A DNA stretch of 64,000 nucleotides from Klebsiella ornithinolytica NBRC 105727 = ATCC 31898 (GTDB lineage: Bacteria > Pseudomonadota > Gammaproteobacteria > Enterobacterales > Enterobacteriaceae). The position numbers and the translations under genes were made by a program. Positions 10,248 through 19,349 of this stretch are shown here, in pieces. The notes under the pieces were generated by a model. It was given only the letters and a program-made list of their open reading frames with translations, did not search any database and was not told the DNA's origin. Numbering within the stretch: position 1 is the first letter of the stretch; every line of letters begins with the position of its first letter. The DNA lies in assembly GCF_001598295.1 (NCBI RefSeq), contig NZ_BCYR01000009.1, positions 1 through 64,000 of the forward strand, read 5' to 3'.

Positions 10248-10661
10248 ATGGCCTGGAAACGTCAGCTGACGCTGGAGGCGCTTAATGCCACCAGCGACAA
10301 TACGATGGTCGCTCACCTGGGGATTGTCTACACCCGGCTGGAAGAGGGGCTGCTGGAGGCGAGTATGCCGGTTGATGCGCGTACGCATCAACCGTTTGGC
10401 CTGCTGCACGGCGGCGCCTCCGCGGCGCTGGCGGAGACGCTGGGGTCGATGGCCGGCTGGCTGATGACCGAAGAGGGCCAGTGCGTGGTGGGGACCGAGC
10501 TGAATGCAACCCACCATCGGGCGGTCTCGAGCGGTCGTGTGCGCGGCGAGTGTCGCCCTCTGCACCTGGGACGTCAGAACCAGAGCTGGGAGATTGCGGT
10601 GTTCGACGAGCGGGGCCGTCGCTGCTGCACCTGCCGCCTCGGCACCGCGGTACTGGGCTGA
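10248..10661 (+). CDS. entH: Enterobactin proofreading thioesterase EntH
   Basis: EntH (YbdB) is a hotdog-fold thioesterase that clears wrongly charged aryl groups from EntB. The 137-residue product has the 4HBT-II motif [11 protein letters not shown], with the catalytic residues at His54 and Glu63. It starts at the base after the entA stop and ends the entCEBAH operon. Confidence 0.94.
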   Translation: MAWKRQLTLEALNATSDNTMVAHLGIVYTRLEEGLLEASMPVDARTHQPFGLLHGGASAALAETLGSMAGWLMTEEGQCVVGTELNATHHRAVSSGRVRGECRPLHLGRQNQSWEIAVFDERGRRCCTCRLGTAVLG

Positions 10662-11109
10662 GGAGGTCTGCTCCCGGCGCGCGGGGTGAACTCTTAAGCC
10701 GGGCGACGGGCCCACAACCGCCGGTGATTTTGTCGCCCGGACAAAGCGCAATGTGCCATCTCCGGAAATGTCCTTGGTGTTGCCATACTCTGCGGCTGAC
10801 TTACGGCCCGGGCTAACCTCTCTGTTTTCCCGGCTGGCGCTACGCTTAGTCGGGCGACGGACCGGTGCGCTAAGGTTGCCTGGTTCAGGCGTTTACGCCG
10901 CGAGCCGGGGTGTCGTCTGACGACGTATCATGTAGCGCTTTCTTGCTGGCGATACATTCCATTTTCCCCCCAGAAGTGATCTCGCTAGCAATGTGAGATA
11001 AATCCCTGTCTTTGTACGACATCTGTACGGTTTCAATGTTGTTAAACCCGGCGTTGTGTTCTAGAAACAAAATGTAACATCCTGATTACCTTACCGGTGG
11101 AACGCAACG
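10662..11109. other. entH-cstA intergenic region with REP-like palindromes and cstA leader
   Basis: This 448-bp gap has GC-rich inverted repeats at its start (GCCGGGCGAC near 10698 pairing with GTCGCCCGG near 10731; a REP-like block at about 10830-10862). From about 10920 it becomes the AT-richer cstA promoter and leader. An ATGTGAGAT half-site near 10991 resembles one arm of a CRP operator, but the second arm is poor. E. coli cstA is CRP-activated and CsrA-repressed; neither control can be proven here. No gene was found. Confidence 0.5.
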
Positions 11110-13215
11110 ATGAATCATTCAGGGAAATACCTCATCTGGACATTGCTCTCGGTTGTCGGAGCCTTTGCCCTCGGCTATATCGCCTTAAACCGAGGTGAAC
11201 AGATTAATGCGTTATGGATTGTCGTCGCGGCAGTCTGCATTTATCTGATCGCCTATCGTTTCTACGGTCTCTACATCGCCAAAAATGTGCTGGCGGTTGA
11301 CCCGACGCGCATGACCCCCGCCGTTCGGCATAACGACGGCCTTGATTATGTCCCGACCGATAAAAAAGTGCTGTTCGGTCATCATTTTGCGGCGATTGCC
11401 GGTGCGGGGCCGCTGGTAGGACCGGTGCTGGCGGCGCAAATGGGCTATCTGCCGGGGATGATCTGGATCCTCGCCGGGGTAGTGCTGGCCGGCGCGGTGC
11501 AGGACTTTATGGTGCTGTTTGTGTCTACGCGCCGCGACGGACGTTCTCTCGGCGAGCTGGTGAAAGAAGAGATGGGGCCAACCGCCGGAGTGCTGGCGCT
11601 GGTGGCCTGCTTTATGATTATGGTGATTATCCTCGCCGTACTGGCGATGATCGTGGTGAAAGCGTTGACCCACAGCCCGTGGGGCACCTATACCGTGGCC
11701 TTCACTATTCCGCTGGCGATCTTTATGGGGATCTACATTCGCTACCTGCGTCCGGGACGCATCGGCGAAGTGTCGGTGATTGGTCTGGTGATGCTGGTAT
11801 TCGCGATTGTCTCCGGCGGATGGGTGGCGGAAAGCCCGACCTGGGCGCCGTGGTTTGATTATACCGGCGTACAGCTGACCTGGATTCTGGTGGGCTATGG
11901 TTTTATTGCCGCCGTTCTTCCGGTGTGGCTGCTGCTGGCGCCGCGTGATTACCTGTCGACCTTTCTGAAAATCGGCACCATCGTCGGGCTGGCGATTGGG
12001 ATTCTGATTATGCGTCCGACGCTGACCATGCCGGCGCTGACCAAATTTATTGACGGCACCGGCCCGGTCTGGTCTGGCAGCATGTTCCCGTTCCTGTTTA
12101 TCACCATCGCCTGCGGCGCGGTCTCCGGCTTCCATGCGCTGATTTCATCCGGAACCACGCCTAAGATGCTGGCGAATGAGGGCCAGGCCTGCTTTATCGG
12201 CTACGGCGGTATGTTGATGGAGTCCTTTGTCGCCATCATGGCGCTGGTGGCGGCCTGTGTTATCGATCCGGGCGTCTACTTTGCGATGAACAGCCCGATG
12301 GCGGTACTGGCGCCGGCTGGCACCACCGATGTGGTAGCCTCTGCCGCACAGGTGGTCAGCAGCTGGGGCTTTAGCATTACGCCGGACACGCTGCGCCAGA
12401 TAGCCAGCGAAGTGGGCGAGCAGTCGATCATCTCGCGGGCCGGCGGCGCACCGACGCTGGCGGTGGGGATGGCCTACATCCTGCACGGCTCGCTGGGCGG
12501 TCTGATGGATGTTGCCTTCTGGTACCACTTCGCCATTCTGTTTGAAGCACTGTTCATCCTGACGGCAGTGGATGCGGGCACCCGCGCAGCGCGCTTTATG
12601 CTGCAGGATTTACTGGGCGTGCTCAGCCCGGGCCTGAAGAAAACCAACTCGCTGCCGGCCAACCTGCTGGCGACCGGGCTTTGCGTGCTGGCGTGGGGAT
12701 ACTTCCTGCATCAAGGGGTTGTTGACCCGCTCGGCGGCATCAATACGCTGTGGCCGCTGTTTGGTATCGCTAACCAGATGCTGGCGGGGATGGCATTGAT
12801 GCTGTGTGCGGTGGTACTGTTTAAAATGAAGCGCGAACGCTATGCCTGGGTTGCGCTGCTGCCGACGTCCTGGCTGTTGATTTGCACCCTGACCGCCGGC
12901 TGGCAAAAGTCGTTCAGTCCGGACACCAAAGTCGGCTTCCTGGCGATTGCCAATAAGTTCCAGGCGATGATCGACAGCGGCACGATTCCGCCTCAGTACA
13001 CCGAATCTCAGCTGGCGCAGCTGGTCTTTAACAACCGTCTGGATGCGGGATTAACCATCTTCTTTATGGTGGTTGTGGTGGTGCTGGCGTTCTTCTCCAT
13101 CAAAACCGCGTTGGCGGCGTTGAAAGAGGATAAACCGACGGCGAAAGAGACGCCTTATGAGGCGTTACCTGCCGCTGCAGAGCCGATGGCGGCGCAGGCG
13201 AAGCGCGCACATTAA
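11110..13215 (+). CDS. cstA: Pyruvate transporter CstA
   Basis: CstA is a carbon-starvation inner-membrane carrier; the E. coli protein imports pyruvate and was first linked to peptide use. The 701-residue polytopic protein matches the E. coli length and has family segments such as GHHFAAIAGAGPLVGPVLAAQ (start near residue 97) and the SGTTPKMLANE loop. It is followed by ybdD, as the paralogue btsT is followed by yjiX. Confidence 0.95.
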   Translation: MNHSGKYLIWTLLSVVGAFALGYIALNRGEQINALWIVVAAVCIYLIAYRFYGLYIAKNVLAVDPTRMTPAVRHNDGLDYVPTDKKVLFGHHFAAIAGAGPLVGPVLAAQMGYLPGMIWILAGVVLAGAVQDFMVLFVSTRRDGRSLGELVKEEMGPTAGVLALVACFMIMVIILAVLAMIVVKALTHSPWGTYTVAFTIPLAIFMGIYIRYLRPGRIGEVSVIGLVMLVFAIVSGGWVAESPTWAPWFDYTGVQLTWILVGYGFIAAVLPVWLLLAPRDYLSTFLKIGTIVGLAIGILIMRPTLTMPALTKFIDGTGPVWSGSMFPFLFITIACGAVSGFHALISSGTTPKMLANEGQACFIGYGGMLMESFVAIMALVAACVIDPGVYFAMNSPMAVLAPAGTTDVVASAAQVVSSWGFSITPDTLRQIASEVGEQSIISRAGGAPTLAVGMAYILHGSLGGLMDVAFWYHFAILFEALFILTAVDAGTRAARFMLQDLLGVLSPGLKKTNSLPANLLATGLCVLAWGYFLHQGVVDPLGGINTLWPLFGIANQMLAGMALMLCAVVLFKMKRERYAWVALLPTSWLLICTLTAGWQKSFSPDTKVGFLAIANKFQAMIDSGTIPPQYTESQLAQLVFNNRLDAGLTIFFMVVVVVLAFFSIKTALAALKEDKPTAKETPYEALPAAAEPMAAQAKRAH

Positions 13216-13221
13216 ACCCTA

Positions 13222-13247
13222 CCCCCTTTCCACGTGCGGAAAGGGGG
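13222..13247 (+). other. Perfect 10-bp hairpin between cstA and ybdD
   Basis: CCCCCTTTCC (13222-13231) pairs exactly with GGAAAGGGGG (13238-13247) around a six-base loop. It lies 7 bases after the cstA stop and 16 before ybdD. There is no U-run, so it looks like an RNA-stability or partial-readthrough element rather than a terminator. Confidence 0.65.
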
Positions 13248-13263
13248 ACCATGAGAGAGCACT

Positions 13264-13461
13264 ATGTTTGATACCCTTTCGAAAGCCGGGAAGTATCTGG
13301 GTCAGGCGGCGAAAATGATGATTGGCGTGCCCGATTACGATAATTATGTCGAGCATATTCGCCTGACGCATCCTGAGCAAACGCCGATGACCTATGAAGA
13401 GTTCTTTCGCGAGCGACAGGATGCACGCTACGGCGGAAAAGGGGGGGCGAAGTGCTGCTAA
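13264..13461 (+). CDS. ybdD: YbdD/YjiX family small protein
   Basis: A 65-residue acidic cytoplasmic protein of the YbdD/YjiX (DUF466) family, the same length as E. coli YbdD. It ends in a Cys pair (KCC). Its family sits next to CstA-type pyruvate carriers and has been linked to their function; the mechanism is not visible here. Its TAA stop is the first base triplet of a palindromic repeat element. Confidence 0.92.
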   Translation: MFDTLSKAGKYLGQAAKMMIGVPDYDNYVEHIRLTHPEQTPMTYEEFFRERQDARYGGKGGAKCC

Positions 13462-13604
13462 GAGCCTATTCCATTAGGCTATTTTATTTGCCATTTTGAC
13501 CCAGGGCGGTGCTCACCATCCTCACCTACTGCGTGTACGCTCCGGTGATTCCGCGCTGTCCGCGGCCAGACTGGCGGCAACACGCCTACGGGGATAGGCT
13601 TTTA
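13459..13604. repeat. MITE-like palindromic element, copy A
   Basis: A 146-bp element with terminal inverted repeats (TAAGAGCCTATTCC at 13459, GGATAGGCTTTTA ending at 13604). It shares a clear core (GGCTATTTTATT..GCCATTTT, and a CCGCGCTGTC block) with copy B at 32660-32800. It carries no ORF. It begins at the ybdD stop codon, so it forms the 3' end of the cstA-ybdD transcript. I cannot assign it to a named family. Confidence 0.7.
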
Positions 13605-13620
13605 GTCGCCTTCTCAGGCG

Positions 13621-14364
13621 TCAGGCATTAAGTCCCCCATCAACATCCAGACCGGTGCCGGAGATTTGTCCGGCCGCCGGGCTGGCCAGAAAGGTCACCG
13701 CGGCGGCGACGTCATCCGGCTGACCGTAATGTCCGACGGCAATAAGCTGACGCTGCGAGTCGGCCTGCTCCCCGTTCGCAGGGTTCATATCGCTGTCGGT
13801 AGGGCCCGGATGCACCAGGTTTACGGTAATGCCGCGCGGCCCGAGATCGCGGGCGAGGCCGCGGGTCAGCGAGTTGAGCGCAGATTTGGTCATGGCGTAG
13901 ACCGCGATGCCCGGTGAGGCGACGCGGTTGGCGAGGCAACTGCCGATATTGATAATGCGCCCTCCCGCGGGCAGATGCGGCAGCGCTGCCTGGATGGCGA
14001 TCACCACGCCACGGATATTGACGTTGATCAGCGCATCGATATCTTCCAGCGACAGCGACTCCAGCGGGCCGCCGCGGGCGATCCCGGCGTTATTGACCAG
14101 AATATCCAGCCCGCCGAGGGTCTCTACCGTGCGTGTGACGGCCTGCTGAATCGCCTGGGCGTTTGCGCTGTCGGCCTGAATCGCCGCGCCGCGGCGGCCG
14201 AGAGCCACAATCTCGTCGACCACCGCCTGCGCTTTATCGGCGGATTTTTCATAAGTGATAACCACATCGGCGCCCGCCTGCGCCAGCGACAGCGCAATGG
14301 CGCGGCCAATTCCGCGACTGGCGCCGGTAACCAACGCTTTTTTACCCGTTAACTCGATCTGCAT
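13621..14364 (-). CDS. SDR family oxidoreductase
   Basis: A 247-residue classical short-chain dehydrogenase/reductase. It has the NAD(P)-binding motif TGASRGIG (13-20), NNAG (91-94), Ser142 and the YxxxK pair Tyr156/Lys160, and ends with DVDGGLNA. The C-terminal half resembles BdcA-type SDRs (GPRGITVNLVHPGPTDSD). Substrate is unknown. It lies between ybdD and hcxA, where E. coli has no gene, so it is an accessory insertion on the minus strand behind the MITE-like element. Confidence 0.85.
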   Translation of the reverse strand: MQIELTGKKALVTGASRGIGRAIALSLAQAGADVVITYEKSADKAQAVVDEIVALGRRGAAIQADSANAQAIQQAVTRTVETLGGLDILVNNAGIARGGPLESLSLEDIDALINVNIRGVVIAIQAALPHLPAGGRIINIGSCLANRVASPGIAVYAMTKSALNSLTRGLARDLGPRGITVNLVHPGPTDSDMNPANGEQADSQRQLIAVGHYGQPDDVAAAVTFLASPAAGQISGTGLDVDGGLNA

Positions 14365-14424
14365 GATGACCTCGTACTGTGAGTGGGAGATGCATCATTA
14401 GGTATAGAGCGAGATTGCTGTCCG

Positions 14425-15522
14425 TCAATGCACCTGCCTGCGGAAGTTTTCCACTTTCTCAAAAGCGGCGGCCAGGCTTTGCGGCGTCAGTTCCACCGGC
14501 AGGAAGTGGATCGACTCCACCGGACGCAGGGTATGGGCAATGACCCGCTCCAGTTCGTCCCGATTGTGGATATCCACGTCGAGTTCCGCCAGGGTCGTGG
14601 GCAGGTTGAAACGCTGCCAGGCGTTAATCAACTGGGCCAGCACGTCGTCCTGACCCAGCAGGGCGCTTTGCACCAGAATACCGTAGGCAACCTTGGTGCC
14701 ATGAAGGAATTTATCAGTCTGCGGCAGGATCGTCAGGCCGTTATGCACCGCATGGGCGGCGGCGACGCGGGTATAGCGCTCGCCTAAGCCGCCGACCATC
14801 CCGCCGCCGGCGATAATGGCATCCGTCACGTCGCGGAACGCCTGCGACAGTTCGCCGCGCTGCTGATCCGCCAACGCGGTTTCGCTGCTTTGCAGCAGAA
14901 CGTCGCGAATGGCCAGCGCGTCGTTAATCCCCAGGCGCACGGTCAGCGGCAGCGTTTCCGGCTGCGGCGCCAGTACCACCGCTTCATACCATTTCGCCAG
15001 CGTATCGCCGATTCCCGCCAGCAGATATTCCGCCGGAGCGTTGAGGATGATTTGCGGTTCCACCAGCACGAGGAAGTTGGCGTCATCAAAAATTTCAAAA
15101 TGCAGCGCCTGGCCGGCGTCGTTGTACCACACCGATAGCGGGGTCCACGCGGCGCAGGTGGCGGCGATGGTCGGGATGGCCACCACCGGCAGACCCAGCC
15201 GCCGGGCCACGGCCTTGGCGGTATCCAGCAGCGCGCCGCCGCCGACGCCAATCACCACGGCCCGGTCATCCCCGGCTTCCGCGACCAGCTGCGCGACGTC
15301 GCTTTCGCTGCAGTGCCCACTAAACAGCACTTTTTTGGCGCCGACGGCGTGAAACGCCCCCGGCAGGAAGGGCTGCGCACCGGCGATGGCGCGCTCGCCG
15401 TAGATCCAGATGGCGCGGGCAAGCTGCTCGTCGCTGTAAAAATCGTGCAGGTGGGCAAGGCTGCCGTTATGGGAAAAATAGTTAGCCGGGCCGGGTACCA
15501 CGCGGATATCGCTGTTGCTCAT
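14425..15522 (-). CDS. hcxA: Hydroxycarboxylate dehydrogenase HcxA (YbdH), iron-containing ADH family
   Basis: The 365-residue protein closely matches E. coli YbdH/HcxA (362 aa), which reduces 2-oxo acids such as 2-oxobutyrate and 2-oxoglutarate with NADPH. It has the GVGGGALLDTAKA nucleotide-binding stretch (GGG at 94-96) and the metal-site segments GIGDTLAKWYE, AAAHAVHNGL and LHGTKVAYG. It is divergent from the first ABC transporter operon across a 161-bp promoter holding a putative MetJ array. A 2-oxo-acid reductase would fit next to methionine salvage, whose product is 2-oxo-4-methylthiobutyrate (inference). Confidence 0.93.
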   Translation of the reverse strand: MSNSDIRVVPGPANYFSHNGSLAHLHDFYSDEQLARAIWIYGERAIAGAQPFLPGAFHAVGAKKVLFSGHCSESDVAQLVAEAGDDRAVVIGVGGGALLDTAKAVARRLGLPVVAIPTIAATCAAWTPLSVWYNDAGQALHFEIFDDANFLVLVEPQIILNAPAEYLLAGIGDTLAKWYEAVVLAPQPETLPLTVRLGINDALAIRDVLLQSSETALADQQRGELSQAFRDVTDAIIAGGGMVGGLGERYTRVAAAHAVHNGLTILPQTDKFLHGTKVAYGILVQSALLGQDDVLAQLINAWQRFNLPTTLAELDVDIHNRDELERVIAHTLRPVESIHFLPVELTPQSLAAAFEKVENFRRQVH

Positions 15523-15557
15523 GAACGCTGTCCTTATTTCGTTTCGCTAACCTGATG

Positions 15558-15581
15558 TTATGTCTGGACATCCGGATGGCT
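15558..15581. promoter_or_regulatory. Putative MetJ box array, hcxA / ABC transporter divergent promoter
   Basis: Three tandem 8-mers, TTATGTCT-GGACATCC-GGATGGCT, each match the met-box consensus AGACGTCT at 5 of 8 positions. The first two include the inverted repeat ATGTC-TG-GACAT. Tandem moderate boxes are normal for MetJ. The match is weaker than at the mtn genes, so this is a candidate only. Confidence 0.45.
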
Positions 15582-15683
15582 AATATTATTTCGTTTTATC
15601 TTATGCCTTTTACGCAGTTGTCAGTCAAGGTCGGCTGTGAAAAATTCGTTAAATCAGAATATTAATCGTAAAGGTCCCGGCGG

Positions 15684-17186
15684 ATGACAGTGAATCGTCT
15701 TGAGATGAACAACATTAATCTGGCCTTTTCCGGTTTCAGGGCGCTGAGCAATGTGGCGTTCACCCTGCGGGGAGGGTCGGTACACGCGCTGACCGGTGCT
15801 AACGGGGCGGGGAAATCGACGCTGATGGCGGTGCTGTGCGGAACGCACGCCCATTATGAGGGCGAGATCGTCATCAATAATCAGCCGGTGAGCGTTCGCT
15901 CGCCGCGGGATGCGAAACTGCTGGGCATTCATCTGGTGCAGCAGGAGGTCGATGTGGCGCTGGTGCCCGGCCTGTCCATTGCGGAAAACATTATGCTGGA
16001 TCGTCTGGCGGAGCCGGGGCTGGGCTTCAGCTGGCGCGCAGTGCGTGAGCAGGCGCGCGAGGCTCTGGCCCAGCTGGATATTACGCTCGATGTGCGTCGC
16101 CCCATCGACAGCTGTACCCTGGCCGAGAAGCAGCAAATTCTGCTGGCCCGCGCGCTGTCGCACCATTGCCGGTTTTTAATTCTGGATGAACCCACCGCGC
16201 CGTTGGATCAACATGAAAGTGAGCGCCTGTTTACAGTGGTACGCCGTCTGCAGCAGCAGGGGATCGGCGTGGTGTTCATCTCCCACCGTATTCATGAGCT
16301 GAAGGCTATCTGCGACACCCTGACGGTATTGCGCGACGGAAAGCTGATTGAAAGCAGCCCGATGCACGATCTGAGCGGCGAGCAGATCGTCGAGAAGATG
16401 CTCGGCCACGAGCTGAGCGATATCTTCCCGCCGAAACGCCCGCCCCACGGCGAAGAGGTTCTGTTACAGGTTGACGGTCTGCATGACGAGGGGCTGTTGC
16501 AGGATATTTCGCTGCGGCTGCGCAAAGGCGAAATTCTCGGTATCGCCGGTCTGGCCGGCGCGGGAAAAACCGAACTGTGCAAAGCGCTGTTTGGCGCCAG
16601 CAAAAGCCGCCTGACGCGCGGGGAGTTGAACAGCCAGCCGTGGCGGCCCCGCGACCCGGCAGATTCTGTGCTGCGCGGGCTGGCGCTGGTACCGGAAGAG
16701 CGACGCAAAGAGGGCATTTTTATCGAAGAACCGATCGGCATGAACCTGGCGGTCAGCGCCGATAACAGCTTTTCGCGCTGGAGCCTGTTCGGCCATCGCC
16801 AGGCGTGGCGCTGGGCGGAAGAGGTGATCGCCCGGATCGGGATTCGTACCACCGGTCCGGCTCAGACCCTGCGCCGGCTTTCCGGCGGCAATCAGCAGAA
16901 AGTGGCGATCGGCAAATGGCTGCGCGGTAACGCCAACGTCTTGATATTCGACGAGCCGACCAAGGGTGTCGATGTGAAAGCAAAAACCGACCTGTTCACC
17001 CTGATCGACGGGCTGGCGCGCGACGGGAAGGGGATTATCTATGCCTCGGGCGAATTCTCTGAACTGGTGGGATTGTGCGACCGCATTTGCGTGTTGTGGG
17101 ATGGCCGTATCGTCGCAGAAATTCCGGGCGCTGAGGCCCGGGAAGAGACACTACTTTATTACTCCACCGGAGGAGCAGCAGCGTGA
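15684..17186 (+). CDS. CUT2-type sugar ABC transporter, fused ATP-binding protein
   Basis: A 500-residue protein with two nucleotide-binding domains, as in RbsA/XylG. NBD1 has Walker A GANGAGKST (38-46), a degenerate signature TLAEKQQILLARAL (145-158) and Walker B LILDEPT (165-171). NBD2 has the degenerate P-loop GLAGAGKTE (289-297), signature LSGGNQQ (399-405) and IFDEPT (421-426). This two-domain pattern is usual for pentose/ribose importers. It overlaps the permease gene by four bases. From its place beside mtnK/mtnA and a putative MetJ array, 5-methylthioribose is a plausible substrate (inference). Confidence 0.9.
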   Translation: MTVNRLEMNNINLAFSGFRALSNVAFTLRGGSVHALTGANGAGKSTLMAVLCGTHAHYEGEIVINNQPVSVRSPRDAKLLGIHLVQQEVDVALVPGLSIAENIMLDRLAEPGLGFSWRAVREQAREALAQLDITLDVRRPIDSCTLAEKQQILLARALSHHCRFLILDEPTAPLDQHESERLFTVVRRLQQQGIGVVFISHRIHELKAICDTLTVLRDGKLIESSPMHDLSGEQIVEKMLGHELSDIFPPKRPPHGEEVLLQVDGLHDEGLLQDISLRLRKGEILGIAGLAGAGKTELCKALFGASKSRLTRGELNSQPWRPRDPADSVLRGLALVPEERRKEGIFIEEPIGMNLAVSADNSFSRWSLFGHRQAWRWAEEVIARIGIRTTGPAQTLRRLSGGNQQKVAIGKWLRGNANVLIFDEPTKGVDVKAKTDLFTLIDGLARDGKGIIYASGEFSELVGLCDRICVLWDGRIVAEIPGAEAREETLLYYSTGGAAA

Positions 17187-18181
17187 GCAAGGCCCTGACA
17201 GTTAACGCGACGGCATCGGGTCGTCAGCGATTTTTTGATTTTCTTTATAAATGGGGCATGTTGCTGACCGTGGTGGCGCTGATTGCCGTTTTTGGCCTCG
17301 CCTCGGACAACTTCCTCGACCCGTTCAACATCATCAACATTTTGCGCTCCATCGCCATCGTGACGGTGATTGCGATCGGCGTCTCTGTGTCGTTAACCAT
17401 TGGCGGCTTTGACCTGTCGGTGGGGTCAACGGCTTCGCTGGCAAACGCGCTGGTGATTTCGCTGTTTGTCTGGCACGGCTTCGGCACCACCGAGGCGATC
17501 CTTATCACCCTGGCGCTCTGTACGCTGGTGGGGCTGTTCAACGCTTTTTTGATTGTCGTCCTGCGCATTCCCGACATGCTGGCTACCCTCGCCAGCCTGT
17601 TTGTGATTCAGGGCGTGGCAATGACCTACAGCTACGGCGGCTCGATTACCGAGAACATGGTATTGCCGAGTGGCGACATGGCGGAAGGGGTGATTCCGGC
17701 CGCCTTCGGTGCGCTGGGACAGGTGCCTACGATTGTGATCGTGATGCTGGTGGTGACCGTGGTGGCTCAGCTGGCGCTCTCGTTCACCACGCACGGGCGG
17801 AGAATGTACGCCATCGGCGGAAACCCAGAGGCCGCACGGCTCTCCGGGCTGCGCATCACCCGTTATAAAGTGGCGGCCTATGTTATCGCCTCGCTGCTGG
17901 CCGGGCTGGGCGGCATTTTACTGGCCTCGCGCATCGGTTCCTCGCAGGTTAATGCCGGCAGCGGCTACCTGATGGATGCGGTGGCGGCGGCGTGGATAGG
18001 CTTTTCACTGGCGGGTTCAGGTAAACCGAACGCGCTGGGCACGCTGGTGGGGGCGGTGATTCTTGGCGTGCTCTCCAACGGCCTGGTGATGCTGTCGGTG
18101 CCGTACTACGCCATGGACATTATTAAAGGGCTGGTGCTGGCTGGCGCGCTCGCACTGACCTACTTTCAGCGCCGCACATAA
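17183..18181 (+). CDS. CUT2-type sugar ABC transporter permease
   Basis: A 332-residue inner-membrane permease of the RbsC/AraH type. It has the family segment GGFDLSVGSTASLANAL (start near residue 73) and the late loop AAWIGFSLAGSGKPN. The start is GTG at 17183, overlapping the ATPase stop (GTGA), so translation is coupled. It is the only permease of this operon, so a homodimeric channel is expected. Confidence 0.9.
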   Translation: MSKALTVNATASGRQRFFDFLYKWGMLLTVVALIAVFGLASDNFLDPFNIINILRSIAIVTVIAIGVSVSLTIGGFDLSVGSTASLANALVISLFVWHGFGTTEAILITLALCTLVGLFNAFLIVVLRIPDMLATLASLFVIQGVAMTYSYGGSITENMVLPSGDMAEGVIPAAFGALGQVPTIVIVMLVVTVVAQLALSFTTHGRRMYAIGGNPEAARLSGLRITRYKVAAYVIASLLAGLGGILLASRIGSSQVNAGSGYLMDAVAAAWIGFSLAGSGKPNALGTLVGAVILGVLSNGLVMLSVPYYAMDIIKGLVLAGALALTYFQRRT

Positions 18182-18201
18182 AATTTTACAGGGTAAACAC
18201 C

Positions 18202-19266
18202 ATGAAAAAGATAACGCTTTCACTCATCGCATTGGGGTTGTTCAACTCTGCGGCGGCCTTTGCTGAAACTCCGACGCCGATTCCGGCGGCGATTGCCGAA
18301 CATAGCGGCCCGATTCGTATCGCGGTGATCCGTAATCTTGGTTCCGACGATAACACCACCCAGTTTGTCTCCGGGGCCATCCAGGAGGGTAAAAAGCTCG
18401 GTTTCAAAATCAGCACCTTCCTGAGCAACGGCGATGACGCCAAATTCCAGGACTTCGTTAACCAGGCGATTAGCCAGAAATACGACGGCATTATTCTCTC
18501 CCAGGGACGCGATCCGTACTCGACCGCGCTGGTGAAAAAAGCGGTGGACGCCGGGATTAAAGTTGCCGTGTTCGATACTGCGGTTAACGGCGAGATCCCG
18601 GGTGTCACCGTCACCCAGCAGGATGATGCTTCGCTGACCGAGCTCTCCTTTGGCCAACTGGTGAAAGATTTCAACGGTAAAGCCAACATCGTCAAACTGT
18701 GGGTCGCCGGCTTCCCGCCGATGGAACGCCGCCAGGCCGCTTACCAGACGCTGCTTAAGCAAAACCCGGGGATTAAAGAGCTGGAGTCGATTGGCGCCGT
18801 CTCTTCCGACGTGCAGGGCGATACCGCCAATAAAGTTGGGGCGATTCTGGCGAAATATCCGAAAGGCAAGATCGATGCGATTTGGGGAACCTGGGATGCG
18901 TTCAGCCAGGGGGCTTATAAAGCGCTAAAGGAGAACGGCCGCAGCGAAATCAAACTCTACAGCATTGATATTTCTAACCAGGATTTGCAGCTGATGCGTG
19001 AATCCGGCAGCCCGTGGAAAGTGAGCGTGGCGGTGGATCCGAAGCTTATCGGCGCCACTAACGTGCGCCTGATCGCCAATAAGATTGCCGGGGAGCCGAC
19101 TCCTGCAACCTATGACTTCAAAGCGGCGGCTATTCCGCAGGCGCTGCTGGCGGCGCAGCCGGGGGCGGTGAACGTTGCCTCGCTGGGTAAAATCATTCCG
19201 GGCTGGGGCCAGACGGAAGACTTTATCGCCCCGTGGTTTGCCACGCTGGAAGCAAAAAACAAGTAA
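18202..19266 (+). CDS. Sugar ABC transporter substrate-binding protein
   Basis: A 354-residue periplasmic binding protein of the Peripla_BP_4 (RbsB-like) class. It has a Sec signal peptide (MKKITLSLIALGL..) cleaved after AFA near residue 21. The body shows the ribose-binding layout (GAIQEGKKLGF, YDGIILSQGRD, IDAIWGTWDAFSQGA). It follows the permease by 20 bases and completes the transporter. The ligand cannot be read from the sequence. Confidence 0.88.
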   Translation: MKKITLSLIALGLFNSAAAFAETPTPIPAAIAEHSGPIRIAVIRNLGSDDNTTQFVSGAIQEGKKLGFKISTFLSNGDDAKFQDFVNQAISQKYDGIILSQGRDPYSTALVKKAVDAGIKVAVFDTAVNGEIPGVTVTQQDDASLTELSFGQLVKDFNGKANIVKLWVAGFPPMERRQAAYQTLLKQNPGIKELESIGAVSSDVQGDTANKVGAILAKYPKGKIDAIWGTWDAFSQGAYKALKENGRSEIKLYSIDISNQDLQLMRESGSPWKVSVAVDPKLIGATNVRLIANKIAGEPTPATYDFKAAAIPQALLAAQPGAVNVASLGKIIPGWGQTEDFIAPWFATLEAKNK

Positions 19267-19345
19267 CGCCCGCTGGCGCTGCGCTTACCGGGTCTGCGGT
19301 TTCGTCGGCCCGATAAGGCGCTGCCGCTATCCGGCAAAAGGAGCT
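19267..19345. repeat. REP-like palindromes between binding protein and LVIVD gene
   Basis: Two REP-related arms (GCTGGCGCTGCGCTTACCGG and CCCGATAAGGCGCTGCCGCT) form an inverted pair just before the ribosome-binding site of the next gene. Such elements often buffer expression between genes of one operon. Confidence 0.6.
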
Positions 19346-19349
19346 CAAG

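Noticed and set aside
10990-11010. CRP site upstream of cstA
   Set aside because: Only one TGTGA arm is convincing; the opposite arm does not match TCACA, so it is mentioned only in the intergenic note.
11212-12135. 307-codon minus-strand ORF rich in His, Arg and Gln
   Set aside because: Antisense to cstA; composition is typical of a shadow frame of a membrane-protein gene.
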